A stretch of DNA of 64,000 bases from an uncultured Flavobacteriales bacterium (GCA_913030835.1 CAJWDP010000002.1:82143-146142); one strand, 5' to 3'. Shown: positions 34,244 to 43,850, counted from the first letter of the stretch. A program made the numbers and translations. Notes: generated by a model not told the origin, from the sequence alone.

Positions 34244-35530
34244 ATGTCCTTTTCAATGCAGTCAACAGACCCTATGAACAGTGTGTTCGATCCCTCCAGG
34301 TTTGGAAGCTTCTTCAAAATTAAAACTGAAATAACAGCAGAAATTCTGCAAAAACTATTAATCGATGCAGGGATTCTACTTGGAATATGCATTGGGGTCT
34401 GGATCGTATCCCGATGGGTGGCCAAGGTGCTGATGAAAAGCATATCGGGCAAGACAAAAACCGATTTCGATGATCAATTGATGAAGTACAACTTTTTCAA
34501 ATGGATTGCCAATATTATTCCTGCCTTGATTATCGAATTCCAAGAACGGACTGTTTTTGCCAATGTTCTGGATGATCACTCTTTTTTCTATAAGTTGACA
34601 GATGCCTTGATCATACTCCTAATAGCAAAGGCAATAGCTTCTTTTATCAAAGCATCACGAGATTTTCTAAGTAATAAGCCCGGACTTCAGGACAAGCCAA
34701 TTCATAGCTACGCACAGCTTGCAAAAATCTTCGTTTATTTCTTTTCAGGTATTTTGGTTTTTTCTGTATTATCAGAAAAATCACCCATCTATTTCCTAAG
34801 CGCAATGGGTGCAATGACAGCCGTTCTGCTGCTCATTTTTAAAGACACCATTTTAGGGTTTGTTGCAAGTATTCAGCTAAGCGCGAACGACATGGTAAGA
34901 ATTAACGATTGGATTTCCATGCCCAAGTACGGAGCAGACGGGGATGTTGTTGAAATCAACCTTACAACAATAAAAGTCAAAAATTTTGACAATACGATTA
35001 CGACAATTCCCACGTATTCATTTATCTCTGATTCATTCAAAAACTGGAGAGGCATGGAAGAAAGTGATGGCCGGAGAATTAAAAGAGCTCTGAACATTAA
35101 AATTGACTCAATCCGCTTCTGCACCGAACAGATGCTGGATAACTTTTCCAAAATACAGCTGATCCAAAATTACATTGAAATCAAGCGCAAGGAAATAGCG
35201 GAATACAACCAAGAACAGAACATAGACCAGTCCAAAGTGATCAATGGGCGAAGCTTGACCAACATCGGAGTGTTTAGAATTTATCTTGAGAACTACCTAA
35301 AGACGAACCCCAATATCAATACCAATTTAACTTGCATGGTTCGGCAGCTTGAACCAACAGATAAAGGCCTTCCAATTCAAATCTATGCCTTCTCAAAAGA
35401 GAAAAACTGGACTAAATTTGAAGGGGTAGTCGCTGACATTTTTGATCACATCACTGCAGCTACTCAAGAATTTGATCTGGAAATATTTCAAGACCCCGCG
35501 GGAGCCGATTTCACTGCAATCGGAAGATAA
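34244..35530 (+). CDS. MscS-type mechanosensitive ion channel (YbdG-like)
   Basis: The 428-aa protein has four to five membrane segments in the first 200 residues, then the MscS pore-domain sequence AMTAVLLLIFKDTILGFVASIQ (positions about 188-210) and the cytosolic beta/alpha cage (SANDMVRINDWISMPKYGADG, TTIKVKNFDNTITTIPTYSF). The YbdG group lacks the extreme gating of MscS. It protects against hypo-osmotic stress, by family inference. Divergent promoters may lie in the 39-base gap to the CPBP gene. Confidence 0.93.
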   Translation: MSFSMQSTDPMNSVFDPSRFGSFFKIKTEITAEILQKLLIDAGILLGICIGVWIVSRWVAKVLMKSISGKTKTDFDDQLMKYNFFKWIANIIPALIIEFQERTVFANVLDDHSFFYKLTDALIILLIAKAIASFIKASRDFLSNKPGLQDKPIHSYAQLAKIFVYFFSGILVFSVLSEKSPIYFLSAMGAMTAVLLLIFKDTILGFVASIQLSANDMVRINDWISMPKYGADGDVVEINLTTIKVKNFDNTITTIPTYSFISDSFKNWRGMEESDGRRIKRALNIKIDSIRFCTEQMLDNFSKIQLIQNYIEIKRKEIAEYNQEQNIDQSKVINGRSLTNIGVFRIYLENYLKTNPNINTNLTCMVRQLEPTDKGLPIQIYAFSKEKNWTKFEGVVADIFDHITAATQEFDLEIFQDPAGADFTAIGR

Positions 35531-35541
35531 ATCAACAATTC

Positions 35542-36189
35542 ATGACATTGCGCACTTCAATCTTACTATGCACTTGTCTTCTGCTCTTGTTTACAACATC
35601 ATTCGCGCAACAAAGAGCGCCTCGATATTTCTCCGAAAAACTGCTTCAGCTAAAAATTGACTCCTTGAGAAGCAATTTCGGCATGCATAAAACTCTACCC
35701 GAAAAATATGAATTGGAAGCCTTGATCGCATTATCCTATTTCCCTGAATTGGAACAGAGCACCATCAATTTCAAAATAAAAAAGATACGATCAACGATGG
35801 CAGCAAGACCGGCAGGACTTCAATTCCTGCGGGGAAAGGGAAAAAGAAAATACAACGTTATTCTGAATAATAGCAATCCTGAAGTTCCCTTAGACAGTGC
35901 ATCTTTTAATGCCAAGATTGGAATCATCGGTCATGAATTTGCTCATATTGTCGATTACGAAAACAAATCTACCTTGAAGCTGATTTCAAATGCTTTTGGT
36001 TATGCAAATAGTAAATTCAGAGCAAAATTCGAGAAGGACACAGACAGAAGAACAATCAGCCATGGATTGTTTTGGCAATGCTTTGATTTCAGCTCTTTTG
36101 CCTTCCATTACCACAAAGCCAATCCTAGATACTTAGAGTACAAAAGAAAATACTATCTCTCTCCGGAAGAAATTATGAAATTGGAATAA
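35542..36189 (+). CDS. Secreted putative HExxH metalloprotein
   Basis: The 215-aa product has a signal peptide (SILLCTCLLLLFTTSFAQ) and a zincin-like HEFAH motif at 131-135 (IGIIGHEFAHIVDYENKS). The following His/Asp-rich text may give a third ligand. The family is not recognised, and no known protease domain is clear. It is 11 bases downstream of the channel gene, so co-transcription is likely. Confidence 0.78.
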   Translation: MTLRTSILLCTCLLLLFTTSFAQQRAPRYFSEKLLQLKIDSLRSNFGMHKTLPEKYELEALIALSYFPELEQSTINFKIKKIRSTMAARPAGLQFLRGKGKRKYNVILNNSNPEVPLDSASFNAKIGIIGHEFAHIVDYENKSTLKLISNAFGYANSKFRAKFEKDTDRRTISHGLFWQCFDFSSFAFHYHKANPRYLEYKRKYYLSPEEIMKLE

Positions 36190-36190
36190 G

Positions 36191-37591
36191 TTAATTTTTG
36201 AACGTATTCAATCGAGGAATTTCGTTAAATCCATATTTATCAACCAAGTAAATTAAAGAAGCCATAGATCCGGCACCGAGCTCTAGTTCCCTCTTGTTTA
36301 CGTTTTCCCAAATATCTGTGCTTGCATGATGAAAATCGAAGTATCGCTGAGAATCGGGAAGTAATCCAATTAAACAAATTTTCCCGTCTCTTAATGGCCC
36401 AATATCTACTCCTCCATATCCCTTTTTGATTACATGAATATTATACGGTTCGAACAAGGATTCAAAAGCTTTTAGAAACTGGATCTGTTCATCACTGCCA
36501 TCCACGGAAAAACCTCTAGGTGAAAATCCGCCCCGATCACTTTCAAATGCCATTATGTGTTCCTCACCAACGGATTTAACCAAGCTAGCGTAGGTCTTCC
36601 CTCCCCTGTTTCCGTTTTCTTCATTCATGAACAAAATACAGCGCAGTGTGTGTTTTGGGCGGTTATCAAGTGATTTGAATATTCGAAGTACTTCAATCGA
36701 TTGAACAACACCTGCTCCATCATCGTGGGCTCCCTCTCCCACGTCCCATGAATCCAAATGACCTCCGACTGCAATTATTTTATCTGGGTGAACACTGCCT
36801 GTTATCTCACCAATCACATTGTGTGAGACCACATCGGCTTCCATTTTGCAAGAAAGGTTCAACCTGGCATTTAACGCTGGATCTGATTTCAGTGCCTCAC
36901 TTAACTTGTGGGCACCGACAGTGCTAATGGCAACAGCAGGAATTTTCGGAGCATCCTCCGCATACCTCATGCTGCCCGTGTGCGGAATATTATCATTTCT
37001 TAGTGTCATCGATCTGGTGATGGTTGCAATGGCACCATATTTTGCTGCTTCAGAAGCGCCTGCATGCCGCTGGTCAACACATCCGCCATACGCATGAAAA
37101 GTATTGATAAGCAATGGGTTCATCGGTCTGTTGTAAAAGACTATTTTTCCTTCAATTGCCTCCTTACCCATATCCTCAAGCTCACCAAATGATCGAACCT
37201 CAATCACCTTTCCTTCAATGAAGCCCTCTGTTCCCACGGAACCGCCTAAGGCCAAAATCTCGGGCTTGAACCCGATTTTGTCACCCAAAATTTCAAGCTC
37301 TTCACGATCTCCCCTCACCCATCGTGGGACAATAACTTCCTGTAAATAGACCTTATCAAATCCATAACTTTTCATCAACGCTTCACCCCATTGAACTGCC
37401 CGATCTGCATTAGCCGATCCACTTAATCGGTTCCCGACCTCTTTACACAAGACACGCAAGTTTTCATGACAGTGACCATTTGAAAGTACTTCATCATAAA
37501 TAGCCCGAAGTTGGATAGAATCCAGATTCTGTCCATATATTCCAATGGAAATTAAACTTAGGCAAAACGGAACAAAAAGTTTCTTCATCAC
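36191..37591 (-). CDS. M28 family metallopeptidase (carboxypeptidase Q-like)
   Basis: The 466-aa product has a signal peptide, a PA-like insertion domain (GFIEGKVIEVRS), and the M28 zinc motif VGGHLDSWDVGEGAHDDGAGV with metal-binding His and Asp, followed by MNEENGNRGGKTYA and a late FHHASTDIWENV. It matches secreted di-zinc aminopeptidases that recycle peptides. Convergent with the HExxH gene, 1 base apart. Confidence 0.93.
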   Translation of the reverse strand: MMKKLFVPFCLSLISIGIYGQNLDSIQLRAIYDEVLSNGHCHENLRVLCKEVGNRLSGSANADRAVQWGEALMKSYGFDKVYLQEVIVPRWVRGDREELEILGDKIGFKPEILALGGSVGTEGFIEGKVIEVRSFGELEDMGKEAIEGKIVFYNRPMNPLLINTFHAYGGCVDQRHAGASEAAKYGAIATITRSMTLRNDNIPHTGSMRYAEDAPKIPAVAISTVGAHKLSEALKSDPALNARLNLSCKMEADVVSHNVIGEITGSVHPDKIIAVGGHLDSWDVGEGAHDDGAGVVQSIEVLRIFKSLDNRPKHTLRCILFMNEENGNRGGKTYASLVKSVGEEHIMAFESDRGGFSPRGFSVDGSDEQIQFLKAFESLFEPYNIHVIKKGYGGVDIGPLRDGKICLIGLLPDSQRYFDFHHASTDIWENVNKRELELGAGSMASLIYLVDKYGFNEIPRLNTFKN

Positions 37592-37652
37592 TCAAATGTA
37601 TTGTTTAAATTAATATCAACCTGTAAATCGTATTTATTACCTTTAACGGACT

Positions 37653-38207
37653 ATGGCTAGAACACCAACCACCATTATCCCTCTTGGTTTTAAGGCTCCT
37701 GATTTTAATCTACCAAACGTGGTTACCGGAGAAATGAACAATTTGTTGGATTGTTCAGGCACATGCGCTACAGTTGTTGTTTTTATGTGCAATCATTGTC
37801 CCTTCGTGATTCATATTTTGGAAGAAATGGTTGCCGTTGCGAAGGAATTTGAGCCAAAGGGAATTAATTTCATCGCCATCAGTTCGAACGATGTGGTGAA
37901 CTACCCCGATGATTCTCCGAAAAAAATGAAAGAGCTGGCAATGTCTTCGGGATTTCCATTCCCCTATTTGTATGACGAAAGTCAGGACATAGCTAAATCC
38001 TACTCTGCGGCATGCACGCCCGACTTTAGTGTTTTCGACAAACAGCTCTTGTGTGTATATAGAGGTCAGTTCGACGATGCTCGTCCAGGTAATGATATGC
38101 CGGTAACAGGTTCCGATCTGCGCAGAGTACTCCATTGCATTGCTGATTCAAGCCCCTTGGACTTTGAACAAGTTCCAAGTCTGGGATGCAATATAAAATG
38201 GAAATAA
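37653..38207 (+). CDS. Thioredoxin-fold protein (peroxiredoxin/TlpA-like)
   Basis: The 184-aa product has an AhpC/TSA-like layout: ARTPTTIIPLGFKAPDFNL, the active-site CNHC at 46-49 in VVVFMCNHCPFVIH, and a SAACTPDFSVFD segment further on that supplies another cysteine. No signal peptide is seen. CNHC is unlike thioredoxin's CGPC, and the exact role (reductase, peroxidase or regulator) is unknown. The stop shares a base with the next gene's ATG (TAATG). Confidence 0.88.
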   Translation: MARTPTTIIPLGFKAPDFNLPNVVTGEMNNLLDCSGTCATVVVFMCNHCPFVIHILEEMVAVAKEFEPKGINFIAISSNDVVNYPDDSPKKMKELAMSSGFPFPYLYDESQDIAKSYSAACTPDFSVFDKQLLCVYRGQFDDARPGNDMPVTGSDLRRVLHCIADSSPLDFEQVPSLGCNIKWK

Positions 38208-38578
38208 TGCACAGATTAATTGCGGTAATTATCTCGTTGGTGATTTCAACCATTGGGTTTTCGCAGAGCCAGGAGCTGAACAATGCGCTAGAGGAGGTGA
38301 ACAAAGGAGAATATGTAATTCTCGAAGTACGAATGCAACTCGAAGATGTGTTTCAAACCCTTGAGGGAAACGAATCGGCCAATCTTTCTAGAATTGCCAT
38401 TTTTACCGGGAAAAACAAAGACAGGGAAATTGTAGTTCGCGGATTTGAAGGATTCAATCAGGTGGTAAAATACTTCAACGAAATAGAACAGATGGGGTTC
38501 GACCTAAAAAGCAGCTATCCGATAAAAGGCAACAGCTTACTAATCACTCATTACGTATTTAGGAAAATAAAAAGGTGA
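38207..38578 (+). CDS. Small secreted protein, unknown
   Basis: The 123-aa product from ATG 38207 (MHRLIAVIISLVISTIGFSQ) has a clear signal peptide and a soluble alpha/beta mature part (NKGEYVILEVRMQLEDVFQT, GFEGFNQVVKYF). Starts at 38186 or 38198 are also open in frame but less likely because they overlap the upstream gene more. Function unknown. Confidence 0.72.
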   Translation: MHRLIAVIISLVISTIGFSQSQELNNALEEVNKGEYVILEVRMQLEDVFQTLEGNESANLSRIAIFTGKNKDREIVVRGFEGFNQVVKYFNEIEQMGFDLKSSYPIKGNSLLITHYVFRKIKR

Positions 38579-38579
38579 T

Positions 38580-39092
38580 TCATTTTTTATTTCTTGCCTT
38601 TACGGACCAGGTAAAGGTAAAATGTGAAATGTCATTTCCTTCCTCGTCTTTACCTGTCATCTTACATTCGATCAGGCGGGGTTCACGAGTTTCGATCGTC
38701 TCTTCTATTGCTTTTTTAATCTTAAGTCCATCGTTGCATACAAAAGTGGTCACATTCACCGCCTTCTTTACAAACTTGCCATCCATATTCATCACGAGCA
38801 TGGCTATCGACTCTGATTGGTTATGTGTGTACATAATCAGCAATGCTCCTGATGACATTTCAGCAGCCATTGCCTGAACTGCCCAAAAGGTCGACTTGAA
38901 TGGATTACTGTTTCTTTTGTTGTACGGCACGGCTACTGAGCAAGATTCTTCAGTTAGTGAGGTAATGTACATTCTGCTCTTGTGTCCCATTGGCAGAATC
39001 ATCTTAAGCATCAATCTGAATTTGAACTTATTCGTAATGTGGCGCTTTATGCGCTCAATACTATCCTGGTCAAATGTAAATTGATCGGCCAT
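38580..39092 (-). CDS. DUF4442 family hotdog-fold protein
   Basis: The 170-aa product matches DUF4442 by eye: INKxxFRLMLKMILPMG-type opening (TNKFKFRLMLKMILPMGHKS), SVAVPYNKRNSNPFKSTFWA and AVQAMAAEMSSGALLI. The family is related to thioesterases and is common in Bacteroidota, but its substrate is not known. Convergent with the small secreted gene. Confidence 0.88.
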   Translation of the reverse strand: MADQFTFDQDSIERIKRHITNKFKFRLMLKMILPMGHKSRMYITSLTEESCSVAVPYNKRNSNPFKSTFWAVQAMAAEMSSGALLIMYTHNQSESIAMLVMNMDGKFVKKAVNVTTFVCNDGLKIKKAIEETIETREPRLIECKMTGKDEEGNDISHFTFTWSVKARNKK

Positions 39093-39126
39093 ACTTATAG
39101 AATGAAATCTAGATAAATGTAACGGA

Positions 39127-39987
39127 TTATTTGAGCACTACAACCAAATATTTTGAAGCAGACCAAAACTTATTTGCATCTTTTATGATCAAATTTTCAA
39201 CTGCCCCGGATTCACCAGTAATCTCATAAGAATCGCTAGGGTGTGAAGTAAGCAGCTCCGCCGATTTTCCACCAAGCGATATTTGATTTACTTCGGACAA
39301 ATCGATCTCCGTGAAATACTCGTGGTTGAAATCTGCCTTCAGCTTGTTGGTCCTTCCAATACCAAGAAGCCCCCCTTCCTTGGTGATCACACCATGCTCC
39401 TTCAATTCCTTTGAAGACCCAACAGCATACCAGACCTGAGTCAATTGTTTTTGCTGACTGTCAATAAGCTCATCTCTCTCCTGTAAAGCATCGATCAATT
39501 CGCCATAGGCAGCATCGATATTCTCCAGTTCTTGATGCAGGTTGTAAATTTCATTGCTTTTTAGAGCAACTTCTTCCGAAAGACTAATGATCATCTTCTC
39601 AAACTCCCCTATTTCGAGATTTGCATTTTTCAAATCTTTATTTAATCGAGCAATTTTAGATTCATTATTTGCCATCAATTCCGCAATATTTTTGAGATTT
39701 TCTACCACCTCAGCTTCATCTGCCAATGTCCCCAGTTCTCCGGTGTTTCTGCGGCTATCAATCAATTGTTGTTGCGTCGATATCAACTCAAGGTTTTTAT
39801 TGATCTCATTGACGTAAAGTGCGTAAGCATTAATCATCGAATCCTTTCGGACCGATTCGCTCGTTAACCGTGTGTTTTCAATCGTAAGTTTTTCAACTTG
39901 TGCATCAAGCGGATTGGGCAATTCCGGTTTTTCGGTACCACAAGATGCTAAAACGATAATTGATGCGATAAAAACTACTCTTTTCAT
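39127..39987 (-). CDS. Coiled-coil lipoprotein, unknown function
   Basis: The 286-aa product has a lipobox ending LASC (Cys16) and a long charged coiled coil (about 30-185), followed by a compact beta-like C-terminus (SKELKEHGVITKEGGLLGIG). It should be a periplasmic or cell-surface scaffold. It is a single gene, flanked by the DUF4442 gene on the same strand and a divergent cyclophilin lipoprotein gene. Confidence 0.82.
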   Translation of the reverse strand: MKRVVFIASIIVLASCGTEKPELPNPLDAQVEKLTIENTRLTSESVRKDSMINAYALYVNEINKNLELISTQQQLIDSRRNTGELGTLADEAEVVENLKNIAELMANNESKIARLNKDLKNANLEIGEFEKMIISLSEEVALKSNEIYNLHQELENIDAAYGELIDALQERDELIDSQQKQLTQVWYAVGSSKELKEHGVITKEGGLLGIGRTNKLKADFNHEYFTEIDLSEVNQISLGGKSAELLTSHPSDSYEITGESGAVENLIIKDANKFWSASKYLVVVLK

Positions 39988-40194
39988 AATTCTGATTTTT
40001 ACTACACCTAAATGTAGGAGATTAATTCTAGCTTATTCAATTAAACCTTCATAATGATCAACTTGTTGCTTTTAGAAATACTTTCTTATTATTTGCGGCA
40101 GTTTTACCGAAATCCGTTAAATGAATGATTCAAATTGTGCAAATTATCATCTACAGTAGCACATCAATTCAATCGCAATAATTACTTTTAAATC

Positions 40195-41025
40195 GTGAAG
40201 CAAATCGTCTGCCTAATCGTTATTTCGCATTTCCTTTTCGGCTGTTCAAGTGAATCTGGTCAGGTGATTAGCCCCGACAAACCTCTCGTTTTTGACGAGC
40301 CTGAACAAACGAGCTCTAATGACAGCAACAATGAACAACTTAATGTGGTTGACACGTTAACTTCATCACAGGACTGGGATAGGATCTATCAGTACAATGT
40401 CAAGGAAAGGCTGCTGGAATATGGCAAAAACAATCCCGAAACTCGAATTGAAATTTCGACAATTTATGGTTCGATTAAAGTAAAGCTGTACAATAGCACT
40501 CCCTTGCATAGAGCAAGTACGGTATTGCTTATCAAAAAGGGGCTTTTTAGCGGCTCTCGATTTTACAGAGTAAGAAAAGACTTTATAATTCAAGGTGGAT
40601 TTACAGATGGTCCGGGAGCATTTGAAAAGCTGATTGAAATCGGGAGGTATAAAGTGCCTGCTGAGTTGAATCCAGAAAAATACCCGCATGTAAAAGGTGC
40701 ATTTGCACTTGCCGGTTCTGATTTTAGGCCGGGTGTTCCACGGGATAAGAACTCCAATCCTTTTACATTTTACATTGTAAAAGGCTCCGTTCAAAATGAT
40801 GCATCCCTAAACAGTATTGAGCAAACTTATGGTATACAGCTAACCGATGAAAATAGAAGAAAATACAAAAAGTATGGTGGAGCTCCTCACCTAGACGATC
40901 AGTATACCGTTTGTGGGGAAGTTTACTCAGGCATGCATGTTGTTGAAAAAATTAACAAGGTGACAACAAACAGTTCAGACAATCCTCAGGAAAGCATTTA
41001 TCTTTCCATATCTTTAATCGACTGA
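40195..41025 (+). CDS. Lipoprotein cyclophilin-type PPIase
   Basis: The 276-aa product starts at GTG 40195 (MKQIVCLIVISHFLFGC), with a lipobox cysteine at 17, so it is anchored in the envelope. The cyclophilin domain has SRFYRVRKDFIIQGG and an ending NKVTTNSSDNPQESIYLSIS. Catalytic Arg and Gln are visible in FYRVRKDFIIQ. It folds secreted proteins, in contrast to the cytosolic copy at 399-830. The next gene starts 6 bases after its stop. Confidence 0.9.
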   Translation: MKQIVCLIVISHFLFGCSSESGQVISPDKPLVFDEPEQTSSNDSNNEQLNVVDTLTSSQDWDRIYQYNVKERLLEYGKNNPETRIEISTIYGSIKVKLYNSTPLHRASTVLLIKKGLFSGSRFYRVRKDFIIQGGFTDGPGAFEKLIEIGRYKVPAELNPEKYPHVKGAFALAGSDFRPGVPRDKNSNPFTFYIVKGSVQNDASLNSIEQTYGIQLTDENRRKYKKYGGAPHLDDQYTVCGEVYSGMHVVEKINKVTTNSSDNPQESIYLSISLID

Positions 41026-41030
41026 AGCAC

Positions 41031-42275
41031 ATGAAGATCGATGACCTCATAATTGAATTGATTCAAGAGAATAAAAATGTAATTATTCCAGGGCTTGGTT
41101 CGTTCATTAAAAGTGAAGGAAAAGGGTCTTACACGATCCTATTCAATGAATACCTGAAATACAACGACGGATTGCTCCAAAACAAGATTCAGCAACTTTC
41201 TTCCTGTTCAAAAGAAGACGCAATGCTGAGGATTACTGAGTTTTCGGGTTTGGTGCTGAATCAATTACAAAATGGGAAATCCTATAAAATTGAAGGGCTT
41301 GGAGAATTTTTCTTAAAAGCTGAAAAAATAGCATTTGAATATTCGGCTCATCAGGAAATTGATAATTTAATTAGGGTAGAAGAACCAGTCGCTACAGAAG
41401 ATACAGTTGAAATCGAAGAAGAGGAAATTGAGCCTACTATTTTGGATGACATCAAAGAAGCTCAGAAACAAGGAATCGACCCAATTGTAACGGAAGGTAG
41501 CTTGCAACAGGAAGAAGTATCGGAGGAAAACTTTTCGCATGAAGAAGCGATGAATCCTTCCGAAGATGTTCAGGAAGCTGAAAATACCACTAATGAACAA
41601 AACACAATACAAGCAGATCATAGGGATGAAAGTTCTTCCGAGAATTCGAAGAATAGTGTTCCAAAAAAGAAAGGAAAGTGGATGCTCTGGGTTGGAATGG
41701 TATGCATTGTTTGCGGTATATCTCTACTTGTATGGATTCAGCGGGATTCGCTAGCGGAAATGTTCAAATCTGATGATGCCGATCTCGCAATCAACAATCC
41801 GAATGAACCTGTAGATATTGAGTCGTATGAAACGCAAGCTGATTCCGCGAAAAATGAAGTTTCAGTTCTTTCGAATGAACAGGTATCAGACACCACCAAA
41901 GACATGGTGAAGAACGAAGTCGATTCTATACCCGTTGAAAATGAGCCGATTGATTCATCCTCAATCGAATTGCCTATCGAAACAGATGAAGTGTTAGCTT
42001 CTACAAACACTGAAACATCGGCAGAATCTTCATACAATCAGACAACAAAACGCTATCACATCGTTGGAGGGTCGTTTTCAAGTGAGCAAAATGCAGATCA
42101 ATTTGTTCGAACACTTAAAGAAAGTGGTTATTCAAATGCCTTGGTTATTGGCCAAAGAAACGGGTTATATACTGTTAGCTTTGGAGGGTACGAGGAAAAA
42201 GAAAAAGCAAAAGCCCAAGCTGACCGAATTCTTGAAGAAGGAAAGTTTCAAGGGGCATGGATCCTTTATTATTGA
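41031..42275 (+). CDS. Membrane protein with HU/CCDC81-like and SPOR domains
   Basis: The 414-aa protein begins with an HU/CCDC81-like domain (about 1-100: LIIELIQENKNVIIPGLGSF, GLGEFFLKAEK), then an acidic low-complexity linker, one membrane segment at about 217-235 (WMLWVGMVCIVCGISLLVW), a second acidic linker and a C-terminal SPOR domain (about 340-414: YHIVGGSFSSEQNADQFVRT, GLYTVSFGGYEEKEKAKAQA). SPOR domains bind denuded septal peptidoglycan. HU-like domains may bind DNA or proteins. The cyclophilin lipoprotein gene is 5 bases upstream. Confidence 0.88.
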   Translation: MKIDDLIIELIQENKNVIIPGLGSFIKSEGKGSYTILFNEYLKYNDGLLQNKIQQLSSCSKEDAMLRITEFSGLVLNQLQNGKSYKIEGLGEFFLKAEKIAFEYSAHQEIDNLIRVEEPVATEDTVEIEEEEIEPTILDDIKEAQKQGIDPIVTEGSLQQEEVSEENFSHEEAMNPSEDVQEAENTTNEQNTIQADHRDESSSENSKNSVPKKKGKWMLWVGMVCIVCGISLLVWIQRDSLAEMFKSDDADLAINNPNEPVDIESYETQADSAKNEVSVLSNEQVSDTTKDMVKNEVDSIPVENEPIDSSSIELPIETDEVLASTNTETSAESSYNQTTKRYHIVGGSFSSEQNADQFVRTLKESGYSNALVIGQRNGLYTVSFGGYEEKEKAKAQADRILEEGKFQGAWILYY

Positions 42276-42523
42276 GACATCGTCGATTCCGATATCCCAC
42301 CTCAATAATTATCCCCCAACCTACTTCACCATTTAATATAGTGTTGCCTATTGCAAGAATTATTTATTGGCATGAATTTGGATAAAAAAGAAAATGTAAT
42401 TTTACAAGGATCGACAGATCTAAAGGAATGCTTGGAAGTATATTTATTCCGCTCAAAGCATTCCATGCATTGATAAACAAAGTGAGCAATCAAATTAAGT
42501 CCAATAATCAAACTTTATATATT

Positions 42524-43813
42524 ATGAGATACGCAATAGTATTTATACTCTTTTCGCTACAGCTTTTTGCTAACCCGACTCAACTGTTGTCTAACAACAA
42601 CGATGTTGACCACTCCATTATACAGGAGATATCATTTACGGTAAATGTTCAGGGAGACAAAGCCATAGAAGGAGCTTCTGTAAGTGTCTACAATGGAAGC
42701 ACTATCCTTGCATTCGGCAAATCCGACGCAAAGGGAAATGCCGAAATTAAATTGAAAAATTTCGAAGGAACTGCCGTTACAATTAAGGTAAGGGCTGTGG
42801 GCTACAAGTATCTTGTCCAAGAAAATGTAAACATTGCTCAAGGTCAGACCATTCGCATTGAGCTTACTTCGTTGAATATCGGTTTTAAGACAACCGAACA
42901 GGCGAAAGAAGAAATTGAACAGAGAAGATCAACATTTGAGAAAGAGAAAGAAAAGGCAGAAAAAAAGTCAGATCAGATCAAACAAGAAACTTCCGATATA
43001 AATAAGGAAACTGAAAAATTACAGCAAGATGCGGAGAAGGTTGAATCAAATGTCAAAGAACTGAACGATCGAACCAGCGAAGAATTGAAAAAGGCAGAGG
43101 AGCTCAAAAAAGAAGCGTCAGCTCATGTGAAAGATGCAGAAGACAAAGCCGATTCTGGCCAAAAAGAACGGGAGCAACTGGCGAAAGAAAGACAAGCTCA
43201 GGAGAAAACAAGACAAGAAGCCTTAGATGCCGCAATGAAAGCGCAACAGGCGGAAGAAGCAAAGAAGCTGGCAAAAAAGGCGGAAAAATCCGAACAAAAG
43301 CTCGAGAAAAAAGAAGATAAGCTGGAGAGCAAAGCGGAAAAGGAAGCCAAAGAAATGAAAAAAGAGGCGGAAAAAGAGATCAAACAAGAAGAGAAGGAAA
43401 TCAAGGAAGAAGAGAAGAAAGTCAAGGAAGAGCAAAAGAAAGCGGAAGAACAAAAGAAAGAAGAGGAAGCCAGGCTTAAAGAAATAGAAAAGGAAAAGAA
43501 GGAGGCTGAGAAAGAGGAAAAAGAAGCAGAGGCATTGGTGAAAGAAGCTGAAAAGCTGGAAGATAAAACAGAGAGCTATGAAGATAAAATGGCCAGCATC
43601 GACAGCGACCAAAAGAAAATAGATGAGAAAAGAGCCAAATTAGCTGATGAGCAAAAAGAGCTGGATAAACGGGTCAAGAAGGGAAAGAAATTAGACAAAG
43701 TCCAAGAGGATCAGCAAAAGATTGATGAGAAAAATGCTAAGCTTGATGAAGACCAGGAGAAACTGGACGATAAGCGGGCAAAGCTTAAAAAGAAGTATAA
43801 GAAATACCTATAA
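42524..43813 (+). CDS. Secreted lysine/glutamate-rich coiled-coil protein
   Basis: The 429-aa product (start ATG 42524, MRYAIVFILFSLQLFA) has a signal peptide and a carboxypeptidase-regulatory-like beta-sandwich (about 30-120, ISFTVNVQGDKAIEGASVSV). The last 300 residues form a continuous K/E/A/D helical coiled coil (KAEKEEKEAEALVKEAEKLE, KKGKKLDKVQEDQQ). The frame is open upstream to 42428. No enzyme motif is present. It is probably a rod-like surface or periplasmic structural protein. A hairpin with a T-run follows. Confidence 0.8.
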   Translation: MRYAIVFILFSLQLFANPTQLLSNNNDVDHSIIQEISFTVNVQGDKAIEGASVSVYNGSTILAFGKSDAKGNAEIKLKNFEGTAVTIKVRAVGYKYLVQENVNIAQGQTIRIELTSLNIGFKTTEQAKEEIEQRRSTFEKEKEKAEKKSDQIKQETSDINKETEKLQQDAEKVESNVKELNDRTSEELKKAEELKKEASAHVKDAEDKADSGQKEREQLAKERQAQEKTRQEALDAAMKAQQAEEAKKLAKKAEKSEQKLEKKEDKLESKAEKEAKEMKKEAEKEIKQEEKEIKEEEKKVKEEQKKAEEQKKEEEARLKEIEKEKKEAEKEEKEAEALVKEAEKLEDKTESYEDKMASIDSDQKKIDEKRAKLADEQKELDKRVKKGKKLDKVQEDQQKIDEKNAKLDEDQEKLDDKRAKLKKKYKKYL

Positions 43814-43818
43814 AAATA

Positions 43819-43845
43819 AAAGCCACGTATGTGGCTTTTTTATTT
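43819..43845 (+). terminator. Intrinsic terminator after the coiled-coil gene
   Basis: An 8-bp stem (AAAGCCAC at 43819-43826, GTGGCTTT at 43831-43838) with a 4-nt GTAT loop is followed by a T-run. It lies just downstream of the stop codon and also before the convergent DUF4920 gene end. Confidence 0.85.
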
Positions 43846-43850
43846 TAGAC

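Noticed and set aside
43223..43612. Phe/Leu-rich minus-strand ORF that looks like a membrane protein
   Set aside because: It is the antisense of the K/E-rich coiled coil; AAG/GAA codons read backwards as CTT/TTC, giving false hydrophobicity.
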